64,000 bases of DNA, taken from assembly GCF_026802175.1 (NCBI RefSeq), contig NZ_CP113797.1:907026-971025 (forward strand). The letters run 5' to 3'. The notes beneath the pieces are model-generated. The model did not search any database. It had not been told where the DNA came from and was given only the letters and a program-made list of their open reading frames with translations. Numbering within the stretch: position 1 is the stretch's first letter; each line of letters opens with the position of its first letter. Position numbers and translations under genes: made by a program. Shown in pieces: positions 28,049 to 37,917 of the stretch. The stretch is from Thermocoleostomius sinensis A174. GTDB taxonomy: Bacteria; Cyanobacteriota; Cyanobacteriia; Elainellales; Elainellaceae.

Positions 28049-28075
28049 GGGGAGTCGTTGTTCTCCCCTTTTTTT
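28049..28075 (+). terminator. Rho-independent terminator of the M23 peptidase gene
   Basis: GGGGAG (28049-28054), an eight-base loop, CTCCCC (28063-28068), then seven T. It falls inside the upstream extension of the ureB frame, which argues that ureB starts at 28135 and not at 28036. Confidence 0.9.
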
Positions 28076-28134
28076 GTGCCAAAATCTATTACAATGCCAC
28101 TCAAGCCATATCATCAAGCAACCTAGGCGGCGCT

Positions 28135-28503
28135 ATGATTCCTGGAGAATTATTGGTAGAACCGGGCGATATTGAACTGAACGCTGGGCGAGAAACTGTG
28201 ACCCTTTCCGTAGCAAATACGGGCGATCGACCTATCCAAGTTGGCTCTCATTTTCACTTCTTTGAAGTAAACCAAGCCCTGATCTTTGATCGATCCCAGG
28301 CACGAGGGATGCGCTTAGATATTCCAGCAGGTACAGCGGTTCGGTTTGAACCTGGCGATGAGAAAACCGTAACGCTGGTACCATTGGTGGGCAAACGTGA
28401 AGTATATGGCTTGAACGGACTTGTGAACGGTGCACTGGATGATCTATCGAGCTTGAAAGAGAAGAAAAAAGCTGAAAAGACAGACAAAAGAAAGAAGAAA
28501 TAG
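28135..28503 (+). CDS. ureB: Urease subunit beta with lysine-rich tail
   Basis: 122 residues from the ATG at 28135: [19 protein letters not shown], then [17 protein letters not shown] and [18 protein letters not shown], all standard for the urease beta subunit. The domain ends at about residue 101 (NGLVNGAL). A further 20 residues form a strongly basic tail ([15 protein letters not shown]), not usual for UreB. It pairs with UreA (8906) and UreC (not in window) to make the urease trimer. A COQ4-like gene starts 24 bases downstream. Confidence 0.94.
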   Translation: MIPGELLVEPGDIELNAGRETVTLSVANTGDRPIQVGSHFHFFEVNQALIFDRSQARGMRLDIPAGTAVRFEPGDEKTVTLVPLVGKREVYGLNGLVNGALDDLSSLKEKKKAEKTDKRKKK

Positions 28504-28527
28504 AAGCAAGAGATAGGAGTCGGACAG

Positions 28528-29202
28528 ATGCGACTCGAAGATTTGCGCAAGTTAAACCTTGATATGCTGATTACGTTGAAAGGACTCGTTTCCTTAATGC
28601 GTGATCCAGAGCAAACCAATTCGGTGTTTGATGTTGAAGATGGGTTGCGCCACACCAAAGCGGCTCAACTAGCTACCGACTATGCCAAGTCCAAACCTGG
28701 TGTAGCTGACATTTTTGCGGAGCGGTATTTGGCTCCTCCACCCGATGTTCCATCCTTGCTCAAGCTGCCAGATGATTCGCTGGGTCATGCCTATGCCCTT
28801 TACATCACCGAAGCCGGGTTTGATCCCAATTTCTACCGCAAAACTGAGATCGAAGACGATGTGACGTATCTGTTTATGCGAATGCGGCAAACCCATGATA
28901 TTTGGCATGTGGTTACAGGTTTTGGTGTTGATGTCAATGCCGAATTAGGATTAAAAGCCTTTGAAATTGCTCAAGTTCACCGCACTCTTTCGGCGATGCT
29001 AGTAGCAGGTGGGTTGCTCCGAACTCTCTTCAAAACCCCCGAAAATTTGGATGGATTACTAGAACAAGTGGCGATCGGGTATCGTATGGGTGCCAGAGCT
29101 AAGCCATTTTTGGCTCAAAAGTGGGAAGAGCATTGGGAAAAACCTGTGGCGGTTTGGCGCCGCGAACTGAACGTTGAACCCGCTACGACCTATATACCGT
29201 AG
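28528..29202 (+). CDS. COQ4-like protein
   Basis: 224 residues matching the COQ4 family. The metal-binding motif HDxxH-x11-E is exact (HDIWH ... AELGL in the middle third). Other conserved parts are GHAYALYI and the C-terminal EHWEKPVAVWRRELNV. In eukaryotes COQ4 acts in ubiquinone synthesis. Cyanobacteria make plastoquinone instead, so the role here is open; a link to quinone metabolism is inference. It is 24 bases behind ureB, likely in one transcript, and converges on nurA. Confidence 0.85.
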   Translation: MRLEDLRKLNLDMLITLKGLVSLMRDPEQTNSVFDVEDGLRHTKAAQLATDYAKSKPGVADIFAERYLAPPPDVPSLLKLPDDSLGHAYALYITEAGFDPNFYRKTEIEDDVTYLFMRMRQTHDIWHVVTGFGVDVNAELGLKAFEIAQVHRTLSAMLVAGGLLRTLFKTPENLDGLLEQVAIGYRMGARAKPFLAQKWEEHWEKPVAVWRRELNVEPATTYIP

Positions 29203-29268
29203 TGTACGCGCCCTAACTATGTATCGCATTACGTATCGCAATGTACCGTAACCGAAAGCAAGAGAGTT

Positions 29269-30561
29269 TCACGCAATACTGCCACGTTTTCGGGCTTCTT
29301 TATAGGAAGTCCCAATATTTTTAAGTCCAGCGCGAATCATTTGTTGCTCTAACAAGGCAAAGAACCGGGCCCGATCGCCCCCTCGCACCACGGCTTGATT
29401 GTGCGCCTCTGCCAGGGCAACTGGATATCCGTAGCCTTTCTGCACTTGAGTCAGCGTCAAGCTAAGGGCAATCGTCAGTAAGGTTGGATCGGTAGCTACC
29501 CATAACGGAAATTCTACTCGTGCAATTTCTGACCCCATATGGACGTAGCAGAAGCAAATGGTGTGGTCGCCGTAACACTCCAAAATTTTGGCTGAACTGC
29601 GCCAAATCGGGCCGCGCTGTCCTGGCTCTAGTAGCAGTTCCCACAACGCTGTGTCCCGCAGCGGAGCGAACACTTGGCAAGGAGCTTGATCGGTTGCGCC
29701 AGGGCAATGAGTGAGGCAATCAGGAGCCGAGTATGGGCAACTGTGCAATCGCAGAAAATTTAGAGCCTCGCCACTGCGGGCAACGCTGAGATATCCTACC
29801 AGCGGAATTCTAGCCGCCTGTAGCTGATTCCAAGCGTCCAGAATAGGAGGCAAAATTCGATCGCGGGCTTCCATGGGCAATGGTTCCAGAAACCAGTGAA
29901 TCAGAGAACCATCGACCATGGCTAGACAGGGATGAGCAAGGAGCGACGAAGGAGCAAGAATACCATCCAGCGTTGTTTGTTCATAGGTTACTTCGGTGAC
30001 TTCAGCGGGTTCACGTTGAGACCAATGGCGGGGATTGGGGGCAGACTGAAGATTCGATCGAACACTTGTGCCAAGTTCCGCTAAAACCACAGCCTCAGAC
30101 ACCGTGCGACGATACCCCATCCATTCCTCGGTGCGAATGCCCCACTGTCGAGATCCATATAAATCATCGGGACGATAGAACACTTCTGGCAGGCTATCTA
30201 GTATCGGATGGCGATTTTGCCCATAATGCAGCACCACACGCCCCACATTGATGAGATAACAGTAGGCAATTTCATGATGACTGGGGGCAATTTGGGAGCC
30301 GTCGGTAGCAATTACTGTGTGCACAGGCGGAGCGGCGGTTAGATCAAGGCGTGTGTCCAACGGTTCCAGTGGAGTAGCAGCCGTAAACCCCATCCGATCG
30401 CGCCATGCCTGTTGTTGCTCAACCAGTTCGGTTTGACGATCGCGGGCTTGCTGAAGCAAGGTTTGGGCCCGCTCTAGCCGTAATCGTGCTGCTGTCGCCT
30501 CATCATTAAGATGTTGACCAATATCTTGAAGTTGCCGAGCCAGTTTAATCAGATCGAGCAT
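29269..30561 (-). CDS. NurA-domain nuclease
   Basis: 430 residues. The N-terminal 60 are a coiled coil (LQDIGQHLNDEATAARLRLE and on). The NurA core follows, with the catalytic-type acidic motif VIATDGSQIAPS and a second, AMVDGSLIHWF, in the middle. NurA enzymes are 5'-3' nucleases that work with the HerA ATPase in end resection in archaea; cyanobacterial members are shared widely but their partner is less clear. No herA gene is next to it. Four clustered cysteines (near LHSCPYSAPDCLTHCPG) could bind metal. Confidence 0.85.
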   Translation of the reverse strand: MLDLIKLARQLQDIGQHLNDEATAARLRLERAQTLLQQARDRQTELVEQQQAWRDRMGFTAATPLEPLDTRLDLTAAPPVHTVIATDGSQIAPSHHEIAYCYLINVGRVVLHYGQNRHPILDSLPEVFYRPDDLYGSRQWGIRTEEWMGYRRTVSEAVVLAELGTSVRSNLQSAPNPRHWSQREPAEVTEVTYEQTTLDGILAPSSLLAHPCLAMVDGSLIHWFLEPLPMEARDRILPPILDAWNQLQAARIPLVGYLSVARSGEALNFLRLHSCPYSAPDCLTHCPGATDQAPCQVFAPLRDTALWELLLEPGQRGPIWRSSAKILECYGDHTICFCYVHMGSEIARVEFPLWVATDPTLLTIALSLTLTQVQKGYGYPVALAEAHNQAVVRGGDRARFFALLEQQMIRAGLKNIGTSYKEARKRGSIA

Positions 30562-30614
30562 AGTTTGGCGGTAGGGGGTAAACGTGGGAACATCCTAGAA
30601 CCGTTAATACCTAC

Positions 30615-31184
30615 TTAAGTCGGAGAATGGATTGCCCGTTCCATCGCCTGTTGAATAGCCAGTCGTTGCTCGGCATCGTAGCCCCAACGATCGAGAAATG
30701 GTTGATAGGGCCCTGCGCCTGTAGAGGCACTTTGTTGTAACTGACTTGCTTTTTCAGCTACTTGCGGCAGTTGAACAAGCTGAATTAATTGCGTCGTGCG
30801 CTGCTGCACTCGATCGGAACCATTGGCCATAGTTTCATTGTGATTGCGACGGTGAGCTAGGCCCATCGCTGTAGACATAGCCAAGTTTTTCACCAGTAGC
30901 TCTGCCACAATCTCGGCAGACGTTTTGAGGGCATTAACAACCGCTGGTGAAGGTTGGTCGGCTAAGGGACGATCGTCGGTGAGATAGGTGACAAAGAAGC
31001 CACGTGCACCGTTTTCGCTGCTGACCAACTTTGCCAACGTGGCTTCAATAGCTGAGTCTGGCAAGCTTCCCGCTTCTATCTGTGCCAGCAACGAATGAGT
31101 TAAATCGATTGCTTGGTCAAAGGTAATGGCATCGGGGACAGCGAAATTGAAATCAGCATTTGAGTGCGTATGAGCATCAGACAT
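30615..31184 (-). CDS. Conserved-looking hypothetical protein
   Basis: 189 residues, soluble and predicted helical. Notable stretches are SENGARGFFVTYLTDDRPLAD and LLVKNLAMSTAMGLAHRRN. The C-terminus RWGYDAEQRLAIQQAMERAI is well structured. I do not recognise a named family. It lies between nurA and the ABA4-like gene on the same strand, with gaps of 53 and 36 bases, so the three are probably co-transcribed. Confidence 0.7.
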   Translation of the reverse strand: MSDAHTHSNADFNFAVPDAITFDQAIDLTHSLLAQIEAGSLPDSAIEATLAKLVSSENGARGFFVTYLTDDRPLADQPSPAVVNALKTSAEIVAELLVKNLAMSTAMGLAHRRNHNETMANGSDRVQQRTTQLIQLVQLPQVAEKASQLQQSASTGAGPYQPFLDRWGYDAEQRLAIQQAMERAIHSPT

Positions 31185-31220
31185 AACAGCAACCCTTTCA
31201 ATCGGCTCTTACTATTCTGC

Positions 31221-31712
31221 CTATTTTGCTGATTCTGTGACGGGTGGCGATGAGTCATTTGTTGTCAGTGGTGCCGTATCGTTGGGCGATCGACCCGTGA
31301 AAAGCTGGACAAATCCTTGAGTCGCAACATGGGACAACAACCCCAACGGCCCAGCAAACAAACAAAGCACCAGCGAATGCACGGTCCAAAGACCTGTGCG
31401 CTGCCCTTCCCAATAAATCCAGCGACCCACAAACAAATCTGCTACCAGAAAGTGTACCCAGCCCGTCAAGGTTACTTTTTCGTCGGCGAACAGACGAGCT
31501 AGCTCAGCAAGCTGGGGATTGGCAAACGATCCTGCCGTATCCGGATCAAGACTATTGATGAATAGATACAGATAAAGTCCTGCTAGCGCTACAAACGGCA
31601 GCAATGAACTCATGACTTTACGAGTGATGCCCCAGTTAGGCAACACAATCATCAGAACCCAGAAGGGTAGCACAAATAGATTTGCGGCACTAAACAAAAA
31701 TTCAAGGTTCAT
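31221..31712 (-). CDS. ABA4-like (DUF4281) membrane protein
   Basis: 163 residues from the ATG at 31712 (MNLEFLFSAANLFVLPFW), which is the family start; the frame to 31745 adds a non-conserved leader. Four hydrophobic segments are visible, with GWVHFLVADLFVGRWIYWE and LLSHVATQGF between them, the signature of the ABA4-like family. In plants ABA4 is needed for neoxanthin synthesis; the cyanobacterial homologues have no settled role. It is first in the minus-strand series with the 189-residue protein and nurA. Confidence 0.85.
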   Translation of the reverse strand: MNLEFLFSAANLFVLPFWVLMIVLPNWGITRKVMSSLLPFVALAGLYLYLFINSLDPDTAGSFANPQLAELARLFADEKVTLTGWVHFLVADLFVGRWIYWEGQRTGLWTVHSLVLCLFAGPLGLLSHVATQGFVQLFTGRSPNDTAPLTTNDSSPPVTESAK

Positions 31713-32064
31713 AGCGCACTGTCTGTTCCAGAACGTGTCTTGCAAGCCAAATGGCTCTATTCTCTGTATTGTGACACAGGGGCTAGCTGGAGAATTTCCT
31801 CATTTTCTCGCTTCAGCCCTGCTCGGTGGTTCAAACTTTACCTGTGGGTTGGAATAATGGCGCTACGGTTTCACCACACCGAGATCAAGATTTATAGAAG
31901 CAAGATCAATAAAAGCAATAAAAGCAATAAATAGGTGAAAATTGCATCTCTTTATACAAAATTGTTGCCTACCCAAGCGAAATTTATCCTGTCTTGATGG
32001 TCTGTAGCCCGCAACGCTATAGATTTTTATCTATGTTCTCACATAAGTTTCGCAGTACAGAACG
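31713..32064. other. Intergenic region between divergent genes
   Basis: 352 bases between the minus-strand ABA4-like gene and the plus-strand MHYT gene. It contains short AT-rich AATAAAAGC repeats near 31907-31933. No gene or RNA seen. Confidence 0.45.
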
Positions 32065-32796
32065 ATGAGTGGTACGTATAATTTTTCCCTTGTTATTGTT
32101 TCGGCATTGATTGCGATCGTCTCTGCGTATATTGCCCTGGAGGTAGCTAGACGGTTACTTCACTCTAGACAAGACCAGCAGCAAATTTGGTTGTTTGGCG
32201 GTGGTGCTGTCATGGGAACGGGCATCTGGGCGATGCACTTTATTGCCATGCTTGCCTTTAACATCCCACTGTATGTTAGCTACAACCTACCGCTTGTCTT
32301 CCTGTCTTTGATACTAGCGATCGGAGCAGCAACTCAAGCATTTTACATCGTGAGTCGCCGCCATTCACCCATCTCGTTGCTAACCGGCAGCATCATTATG
32401 GGAATTGGCATTGCCCTAATGCACTACACCGGAATGGCAGCAATGCACATGCCAGCTAGTTTGCAATATCAGCCCATTCTGTTTGCCGTTTCAATTCTGG
32501 TTGCAATTTCAGTTTCCTATGTCGCGTTGCAACTGACTCGGCGATTTCAAGATGAACAACGATCGAAACAGGTGGGTAAAAAACTAGCAACGGCCTGCTT
32601 GATGGGAGGAGCTGTCCTGTCAATGCATTATACAGGGATGGCAGCGGCTGTATTTGTGCCGCAATACAACAAGGTAATTACGGCTTCTGGGTTAGATAAT
32701 ACCTGGCTAGCATTCATCGTCTGTGGGTTTGTGTTTTTGACCCTAGTACCAATGGCGGCCGCGCTCTTGAGTGACTCGCTTGAAACTCGAAGGTGA
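32065..32796 (+). CDS. Stand-alone MHYT-domain membrane sensor
   Basis: 243 residues with seven hydrophobic segments. Three repeats of the MHYT pattern occur at the expected spacing: MHFIAMLAF, MHYTGMAAMHMP and MHYTGMAAA. These His/Met residues are thought to bind copper or to sense O2, CO or NO. Most MHYT proteins carry a GGDEF, EAL or kinase output domain; here the protein ends right after the seventh segment, so any output must come from another protein. Convergent with gatB. Confidence 0.88.
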   Translation: MSGTYNFSLVIVSALIAIVSAYIALEVARRLLHSRQDQQQIWLFGGGAVMGTGIWAMHFIAMLAFNIPLYVSYNLPLVFLSLILAIGAATQAFYIVSRRHSPISLLTGSIIMGIGIALMHYTGMAAMHMPASLQYQPILFAVSILVAISVSYVALQLTRRFQDEQRSKQVGKKLATACLMGGAVLSMHYTGMAAAVFVPQYNKVITASGLDNTWLAFIVCGFVFLTLVPMAAALLSDSLETRR

Positions 32797-32833
32797 GGCA
32801 CGCAGGCAGACAATGGGGGTGTATCTACCCACC

Positions 32834-34345
32834 TCACTCAGCATTCAGTTTTTGCTGAAGCAACTGATTCGTCAGTTTGGGATCGGCCTTGCCGCCCGTC
32901 TCCTTCATCACCTGTCCGACAAAAAAGCCCAACAGTTTAGTTTTGCCGCCGCGATATTTTTCTAACTCGTCGGGAAACGCCGCCATCACCTTGTCGATCG
33001 CCGCTTCAATCACCGTTGGATCAGAGACTTGTAGCAGCCCTTTCTTCTCGACGATCGCCTTAGGAGAACCGCCTTGGCTCAGCAAATCCGGCAAGATATC
33101 TTTAGCGATTTTGTTGCTGATGGTGTTGGCTTCAATCAGTTGAATCATCTCCGCCAATCCGTCTGGCTTCAGTGGAATATCGGTAATGCTTAGCTTTTCG
33201 TTGTTAAGGTGAGCGCTGATATCACCCATGATCCAGTTAGCTGCTAGCTTGGGATTAGCCCCGGCTGCTACCACTGCTTCAAAGTATTCAGACACCGATC
33301 GATCATCGGTTAGGACGCGGGCATCGTAGGCCGATAAGCCTAACTCGTTTTCGTAGCGATGACGCTTAGCGGCTGGTAGTTCCGGCAATTCAGACTTCCA
33401 CTGCGCCAACTGCTCTTTCGAGACTTCGATCGGGCCCAAATCCGGTTCGGGGAAATAGCGATAGTCGCTGGAGCCTTCTTTCACCCGCATGGTAAAGGTG
33501 CGCTGCGAACCTTCATCCCACAGGCGTGTTTCTTGAACAATTTTCTCGCCCGCCTCAATAGCAGTGATTTGCCGATCGATCTCATAGTCGATCGCCTTTT
33601 GAATGGCGCTGAAGGAGTTCATGTTTTTGATTTCTACCTTCGTGCCAAATTTCTCGGAACCGACAGGACGCACCGAGATATTCACATCGCAACGCAACGA
33701 GCCTTCCTGCATATTGCCATCACTGACGCCCAGATAACGCATAATGCGGCGCAGTTCTTGGGCATATTCGGCGGCTTCTTGCCCCGATCGCATATCCGGC
33801 TCTGAAACAATTTCTACCAATGGCACACCTGCCCGGTTGTAGTCTACTAGCGAGTGCGTAGACCCCGATAGCCGATCGCTACCAGCATGAACCAGTTTGC
33901 CAGCGTCTTCTTCCATATGCAGACGAGTAATGCCAATCCGCTTGGTCAGAGCTTTGCCGTCTTCACCCACAATCGGCTTGCCTTTGTCGTCGGTGAGTTC
34001 AATCTCTAGCCAACCGTGCTCGGCAATTGGTAAATCGTACTGCGAGATCTGATAGTTTTTTGGCAAGTCTGGATAGAAGTACTGCTTGCGATCGAATTTG
34101 CTGTAGGGAGCGATCGTACAGTTGAGCGCTAGACCGGCTTTGACGGCATACTCGAGTACTTTTTCGTTTAGAACCGGCAATGTTCCGGGCAACCCCATAC
34201 AAACCGGATCAATATTGGTGTTGGGATCGGCTCCAAACTTAGTGGAACTGCTCGAGAAAATCTTCGTTTCGGTGCTGAGTTGGCAATGGGTCTCCAGTCC
34301 AATGATGGCTTCGTATTTAGTTTTAGCCGGAGTCGCAGTAGTCAT
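32834..34345 (-). CDS. gatB: Asp/Glu-tRNA amidotransferase subunit B
   Basis: Tail-binding and kinase subunit of GatCAB, which makes Gln-tRNA-Gln (and Asn-tRNA-Asn) by transamidation; cyanobacteria need it as they lack glutaminyl-tRNA synthetase. About 503 residues from the ATG at 34345 ([18 protein letters not shown]). Conserved parts include [36 protein letters not shown], the HMEEDAGK loop and the C-terminal YqeY-like [16 protein letters not shown]. The extension to 34405 is hydrophobic and not part of the family. Confidence 0.96.
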   Translation of the reverse strand: MTTATPAKTKYEAIIGLETHCQLSTETKIFSSSSTKFGADPNTNIDPVCMGLPGTLPVLNEKVLEYAVKAGLALNCTIAPYSKFDRKQYFYPDLPKNYQISQYDLPIAEHGWLEIELTDDKGKPIVGEDGKALTKRIGITRLHMEEDAGKLVHAGSDRLSGSTHSLVDYNRAGVPLVEIVSEPDMRSGQEAAEYAQELRRIMRYLGVSDGNMQEGSLRCDVNISVRPVGSEKFGTKVEIKNMNSFSAIQKAIDYEIDRQITAIEAGEKIVQETRLWDEGSQRTFTMRVKEGSSDYRYFPEPDLGPIEVSKEQLAQWKSELPELPAAKRHRYENELGLSAYDARVLTDDRSVSEYFEAVVAAGANPKLAANWIMGDISAHLNNEKLSITDIPLKPDGLAEMIQLIEANTISNKIAKDILPDLLSQGGSPKAIVEKKGLLQVSDPTVIEAAIDKVMAAFPDELEKYRGGKTKLLGFFVGQVMKETGGKADPKLTNQLLQQKLNAE

Positions 34346-34467
34346 GGAAATTGCTGTAAGCGCTATAAGCAACGATCGAATGGCTCTATTGTAGTACTGA
34401 TTCAAAGCGACATTGTTACGGACAACTCTACCGTCACGCTTGAATATGAGTGATTGACCGATCGCCC

Positions 34468-35001
34468 CTACGGCTGCAACGCCTCGATCGCTTCATCACA
34501 CCAGGCAATCCAATCTTGCTCATTGCGGATGCCGCGCCGCAGTGTCAAGTATTGGCAGCGTTGCTCAAAGGTGAGTTGGTCGGGGGTGGGGAAATAGTCC
34601 GCGGCGATCGATTCATAAGTAGCCAACCGCTTTAGGTGTTGACGGCGATGATGCTCAAGCTGCCTCAGCAGCACTGGCGATGGCACCAAATGCCCTGCAA
34701 ACACTTTCACCAAAATATCTTCCCGCAGCGGCCCCAGTTCGGTTTCCTCATCGATCCACTCGGCTAGTTTTTGCTGACCCAGCGGCGTCAGGGCATAGAC
34801 TTTTTTGTCTAGCGACTTTTCTTGCGGAATCACTTCCACGCTGACCCACTGTTGTTCCTCTAGCTTTTTTAATTCCCGATAGATTTGCTGATGTGTCGCT
34901 TGCCAAAAATAGCCCACTGAGCCATCAAACGCTTTGGCGATTTCATACCCACTAGAGGGCTTGTGCGATAACAACGATAGAACTGCTTGCGCCAGTGCCA
35001 T
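34468..35001 (-). CDS. PadR-family transcriptional regulator
   Basis: 177 residues from the ATG at 35001 ([25 protein letters not shown]). The winged helix includes the PadR signature SGYEI, then [21 protein letters not shown] and the wing [14 protein letters not shown]-terminal helical dimerisation region (Vir_C type) follows. PadR proteins usually repress a divergent or own gene and respond to small aromatic or toxic compounds. A perfect palindrome in the shared upstream region (35070-35087) is the probable operator. Confidence 0.9.
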   Translation of the reverse strand: MALAQAVLSLLSHKPSSGYEIAKAFDGSVGYFWQATHQQIYRELKKLEEQQWVSVEVIPQEKSLDKKVYALTPLGQQKLAEWIDEETELGPLREDILVKVFAGHLVPSPVLLRQLEHHRRQHLKRLATYESIAADYFPTPDQLTFEQRCQYLTLRRGIRNEQDWIAWCDEAIEALQP

Positions 35002-35069
35002 AGTCTCTCTTCCTGTATTCCGCCCCCTCTCTTGACAGGCGTTGTTCATTCACTATAGAGTAAAAGGTG

Positions 35070-35087
35070 TATGCAAAAAGTTGCATA
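35070..35087. promoter_or_regulatory. Probable PadR operator
   Basis: TATGCAA-AAAG-TTGCATA, a perfect 7-bp inverted repeat with a 4-bp spacer. It lies between the divergent PadR gene (start 35001) and the monooxygenase-like gene (start 35135). The inner part ATGCAA/TTGCAT resembles reported PadR-type sites. Confidence 0.65.
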
Positions 35088-35134
35088 AAACTAATGGAAT
35101 TTACGCAGTAGAAATGAAAACTCTTGGAGGTGAA

Positions 35135-35530
35135 ATGATGTCCTTTGTTTCAGTAACCCGGCTGAGATTACGATCGCCCCTCTACCTGCCTGCGTTTTTT
35201 ACCCATGCCGTTTCCAGCTTCAGGCAAGCTAAGCAAGCAACAGGCAACCTGCAAACTACAATTCGGCGGCAGGGAATTCGGGTCTTTTGGACACTAACAG
35301 TCTGGCACGATGAAGCCTCAATGCGGGCATACATGACCTCTGGATCTCATCGCCAAGCGATGCCCAAGCTAGCTCAGTGGTGTGATGAAGCCTCTGTGAC
35401 GCACTGGCAGCAGGAAAGCGCCGAGCTACCCTCCTGGCAAGAGGCAGAACAGCACTTACGACAGTTCGGTAGATTAACGAAATTGCCCCATCCCTCTCCA
35501 GCCCAGGCGGCAGGCATCATCGACGTATAA
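35135..35530 (+). CDS. Small monooxygenase-like (dimeric alpha-beta barrel) protein
   Basis: 131 residues. The ATG at 35135 has GGAGGTGA directly upstream; longer frames to 35042 would run through the operator and are rejected. The sequence SVTRLRLRSPLYLPAFF, FWTLTVWHDEASMRAYMTSG and HRQAMPKLAQWCDEASVTHW fits the ABM/DUF3291-type alpha-beta barrel fold. Such proteins include quinone monooxygenases and haem-degrading enzymes, but many have no known substrate. Divergent placement with a PadR regulator suggests it is induced by a small molecule. Confidence 0.7.
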   Translation: MMSFVSVTRLRLRSPLYLPAFFTHAVSSFRQAKQATGNLQTTIRRQGIRVFWTLTVWHDEASMRAYMTSGSHRQAMPKLAQWCDEASVTHWQQESAELPSWQEAEQHLRQFGRLTKLPHPSPAQAAGIIDV

Positions 35531-35742
35531 TCGACTGACACGGCCATTCCTAATGAGACATAGCGATACAGGAAGTGGCGTGGCAAGGTTGCCATGAATC
35601 AAAGAAGGGCTGTTGTTTGAGAACCTTCACTACCAAGATCCACACATAGCACAACCGATCGCCACAAACTGTTCACCGCAAGTAATTAGCCTCGTCGAGT
35701 TCTCTTGCAGTAGGCGATCGGGCTTCGCTCAATCCTTCCGCC

Positions 35743-37485
35743 TCATGTCGAGGGTAACGGAGCTTCGTTGCGCAAAATTTGTCCAGATTCGTCAATTAAC
35801 AGAGGCGTTACCGGGAAATCGCTTTCAATCAAATTGCGAATGAAGCTCACACTAGTGAAGTTGTCGTCAATATAGGGAATGCCTTGCCCATCTAAGCGCA
35901 CCGGAATAATTCGACCCGTAAGAAACTCGCCCTGATTGCTTAACTGCGCATCCAAAATCAGCGAATAGCCCAACACGCCCTCGCTCGACAAGGTGCGATA
36001 GCCAACAAAATTTCCCAATGAGTAAGCAATCAGCCGACTGTTGTAAAGTTCTAAGGCGCGAGGTACATGCGGCCCATGCCCTAGAATTAAATCTGCTCCC
36101 TGATCCACCATTGCCCGAGCAAATTCCACCATATTGCCGCGATTTTCGCCAAAGAAAATTTCCGTCTCGTTGCGGGTACGGCTAGCGTCGGACCCTTCGG
36201 CTCCGGCATGAACTGAAATCACGACAATATCTGCTTCCTGTTTGGCTCGATCGACCAGTGCTCGGCCACTGTCTAAGTCCAGCAGAGAGTTGTGGTCGGG
36301 GAAATAGCTAAAGCCAATAAACGCCACCCTGACGCCATTGACTTCGGTGTAAACAATGTCATCTTTCTGCCCCACCGCTTCCATTCCAGCTTGACGAATA
36401 TGGGTAACAGTATCGGCAAACCCCTGATCGCCAAAATCAAAGGAGTGATTGTTGGCCACGCTCAGGACATCGAATCCCAGTTGCTTTAATATATTGGCAA
36501 AGGCAGGCGGCGATCGAAACGCAAACGTTTGACCTTGGCTGATATCTTTGGCAGCATTGGGATGATCGGTCAGTGTACTCTCAAAATTGCCGAATAAAAT
36601 ATCCGCGCCATCAAAAAACGGCTTGACGTTGTCAAACAACCAAGCTCCATCGCCATCCGGCAGTCGATCGTTGGGAAAGTTGGTTCCTGGAATGATATCT
36701 CCTACAGCTTTGATGGTGAGAGCAGGCTGCGCTTGGTTCGGTACAGTGGAGACCAACGGGTTGACTGAAGATTCTACTGGAGCAATTGCTGACGGTGATT
36801 CCACACTGGGGGTGAGGGCAACCGAGGAATCAGCTTGCGATCGGGAAATGGCTGGATTCGCCGCCGAGGAATTCAGCGACGCATCTAAATCGGACTCAGA
36901 TGGCGCCATGTCTGGCTGATCAAATAGCTTATTCCAACTAGCTCCAGCAACAAATCCAGCCGAAAAGGCTAGGGGAACCAACAAGCCTGCCCGCAATGCG
37001 GCTATTCGTTGCCACGGTGGAGCAGACGTTCGCCGCGTTTTGATCGGCGCGGGTTGGGGCACAGGCGCCGCTGGCGGTGGAGCAGTTGCCTCAGCCCGCG
37101 GATCGGGCGACTTCAAAGAGATAGAACGGGAGGGGACAGCTTGTCGTGGAGTTGTTGCTTGGGAGGCGGCCGACGGTACGATCGTGGGCGCCACCTCCGA
37201 CTGCAATCGCCATTCCTGGGTCCAGGCTGGAGACAAAGTTCCCAGTTGCCGTCCGTATACCCGGAGTAGTTTGATCGACTGCGTACCCAAGCAAACAATT
37301 CCTCCCCGCACAAACCGGGCCAAATCGCGCTTGGGGGGTTGATCGGCTTCTAGCAATACATGCAAACAGGCTTGGTCGCGTCTAGCCCGTACCTGAATCC
37401 CTCTGGGCTGCAACGCCTGATTGATCAGAAAAGCAATGGCTTGAGCATCTCCTTGACGGGCTAACCTCAGTGCATCCTGGCTCAT
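35743..37485 (-). CDS. CapA-family (PGA_cap) metallophosphatase-like protein
   Basis: 580 residues. An N-terminal soluble domain of about 95 residues (RLARQGDAQAIAFLINQAL and on) is found in several cyanobacterial proteins. A Pro/Ala-rich linker and one hydrophobic helix near 170-190 follow. The second half is the CapA domain: AVGDIIPGTNF, FGNFESTLT, SVANNHSFDFGDQG, VISVHAGAE and LILGHGPHVPRALELY, which together form the calcineurin-like metal site. CapA proteins serve in poly-gamma-glutamate capsule export in Bacillus, but most homologues are uncharacterised. Topology puts the catalytic part outside the cytoplasm. Confidence 0.88.
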   Translation of the reverse strand: MSQDALRLARQGDAQAIAFLINQALQPRGIQVRARRDQACLHVLLEADQPPKRDLARFVRGGIVCLGTQSIKLLRVYGRQLGTLSPAWTQEWRLQSEVAPTIVPSAASQATTPRQAVPSRSISLKSPDPRAEATAPPPAAPVPQPAPIKTRRTSAPPWQRIAALRAGLLVPLAFSAGFVAGASWNKLFDQPDMAPSESDLDASLNSSAANPAISRSQADSSVALTPSVESPSAIAPVESSVNPLVSTVPNQAQPALTIKAVGDIIPGTNFPNDRLPDGDGAWLFDNVKPFFDGADILFGNFESTLTDHPNAAKDISQGQTFAFRSPPAFANILKQLGFDVLSVANNHSFDFGDQGFADTVTHIRQAGMEAVGQKDDIVYTEVNGVRVAFIGFSYFPDHNSLLDLDSGRALVDRAKQEADIVVISVHAGAEGSDASRTRNETEIFFGENRGNMVEFARAMVDQGADLILGHGPHVPRALELYNSRLIAYSLGNFVGYRTLSSEGVLGYSLILDAQLSNQGEFLTGRIIPVRLDGQGIPYIDDNFTSVSFIRNLIESDFPVTPLLIDESGQILRNEAPLPST

Positions 37486-37917
37486 AACGTCCTATACCTC
37501 ACACCACCAGAACAAATCGCTTAATCATAGTCCTTGCCCACGAATTTTTGTCACGCAAAATTTAAACCTTGACTCATTGACCCATTGCTGAAGGTTGAAT
37601 GCGATCGCGTGGGGGACGATCGATTCAGTTAACCGGAGGCTTAATACCATCACGCCGAGAAACCATAACTGGATGAAGCTGTAAATGACTGACTTGAATG
37701 ATTCAGTTGACAGTGCAAGGATGGCAACCCCTGCCCCTCTATTCAGACCTGACATCCCTATTTCTTGACAAATATGGACGCATCTAGCCAGAAATATGTG
37801 AAGAATTATCACATTCACGTCTGGCAGCGGATCTGCCTCAGCGATGGACTCTGAGTGACTTAATCAAGTTGCGTTGCGATCGTCGGGCATCGCTTCGTCA
37901 TAGCCATTAGAAGTTGC
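37486..37917. other. Intergenic region, no gene seen
   Basis: 432 bases between the M48-like gene end and the CapA gene start, both on the minus strand. Short open frames lack ribosome-binding sites. No hairpin with a T-tract or RNA gene noticed. Confidence 0.45.

Noticed and set aside
28036-28134. Longer start for ureB
   Set aside because: The extension runs through a textbook terminator (28049-28075) and has no urease-like residues; the ATG at 28135 gives the standard beginning.
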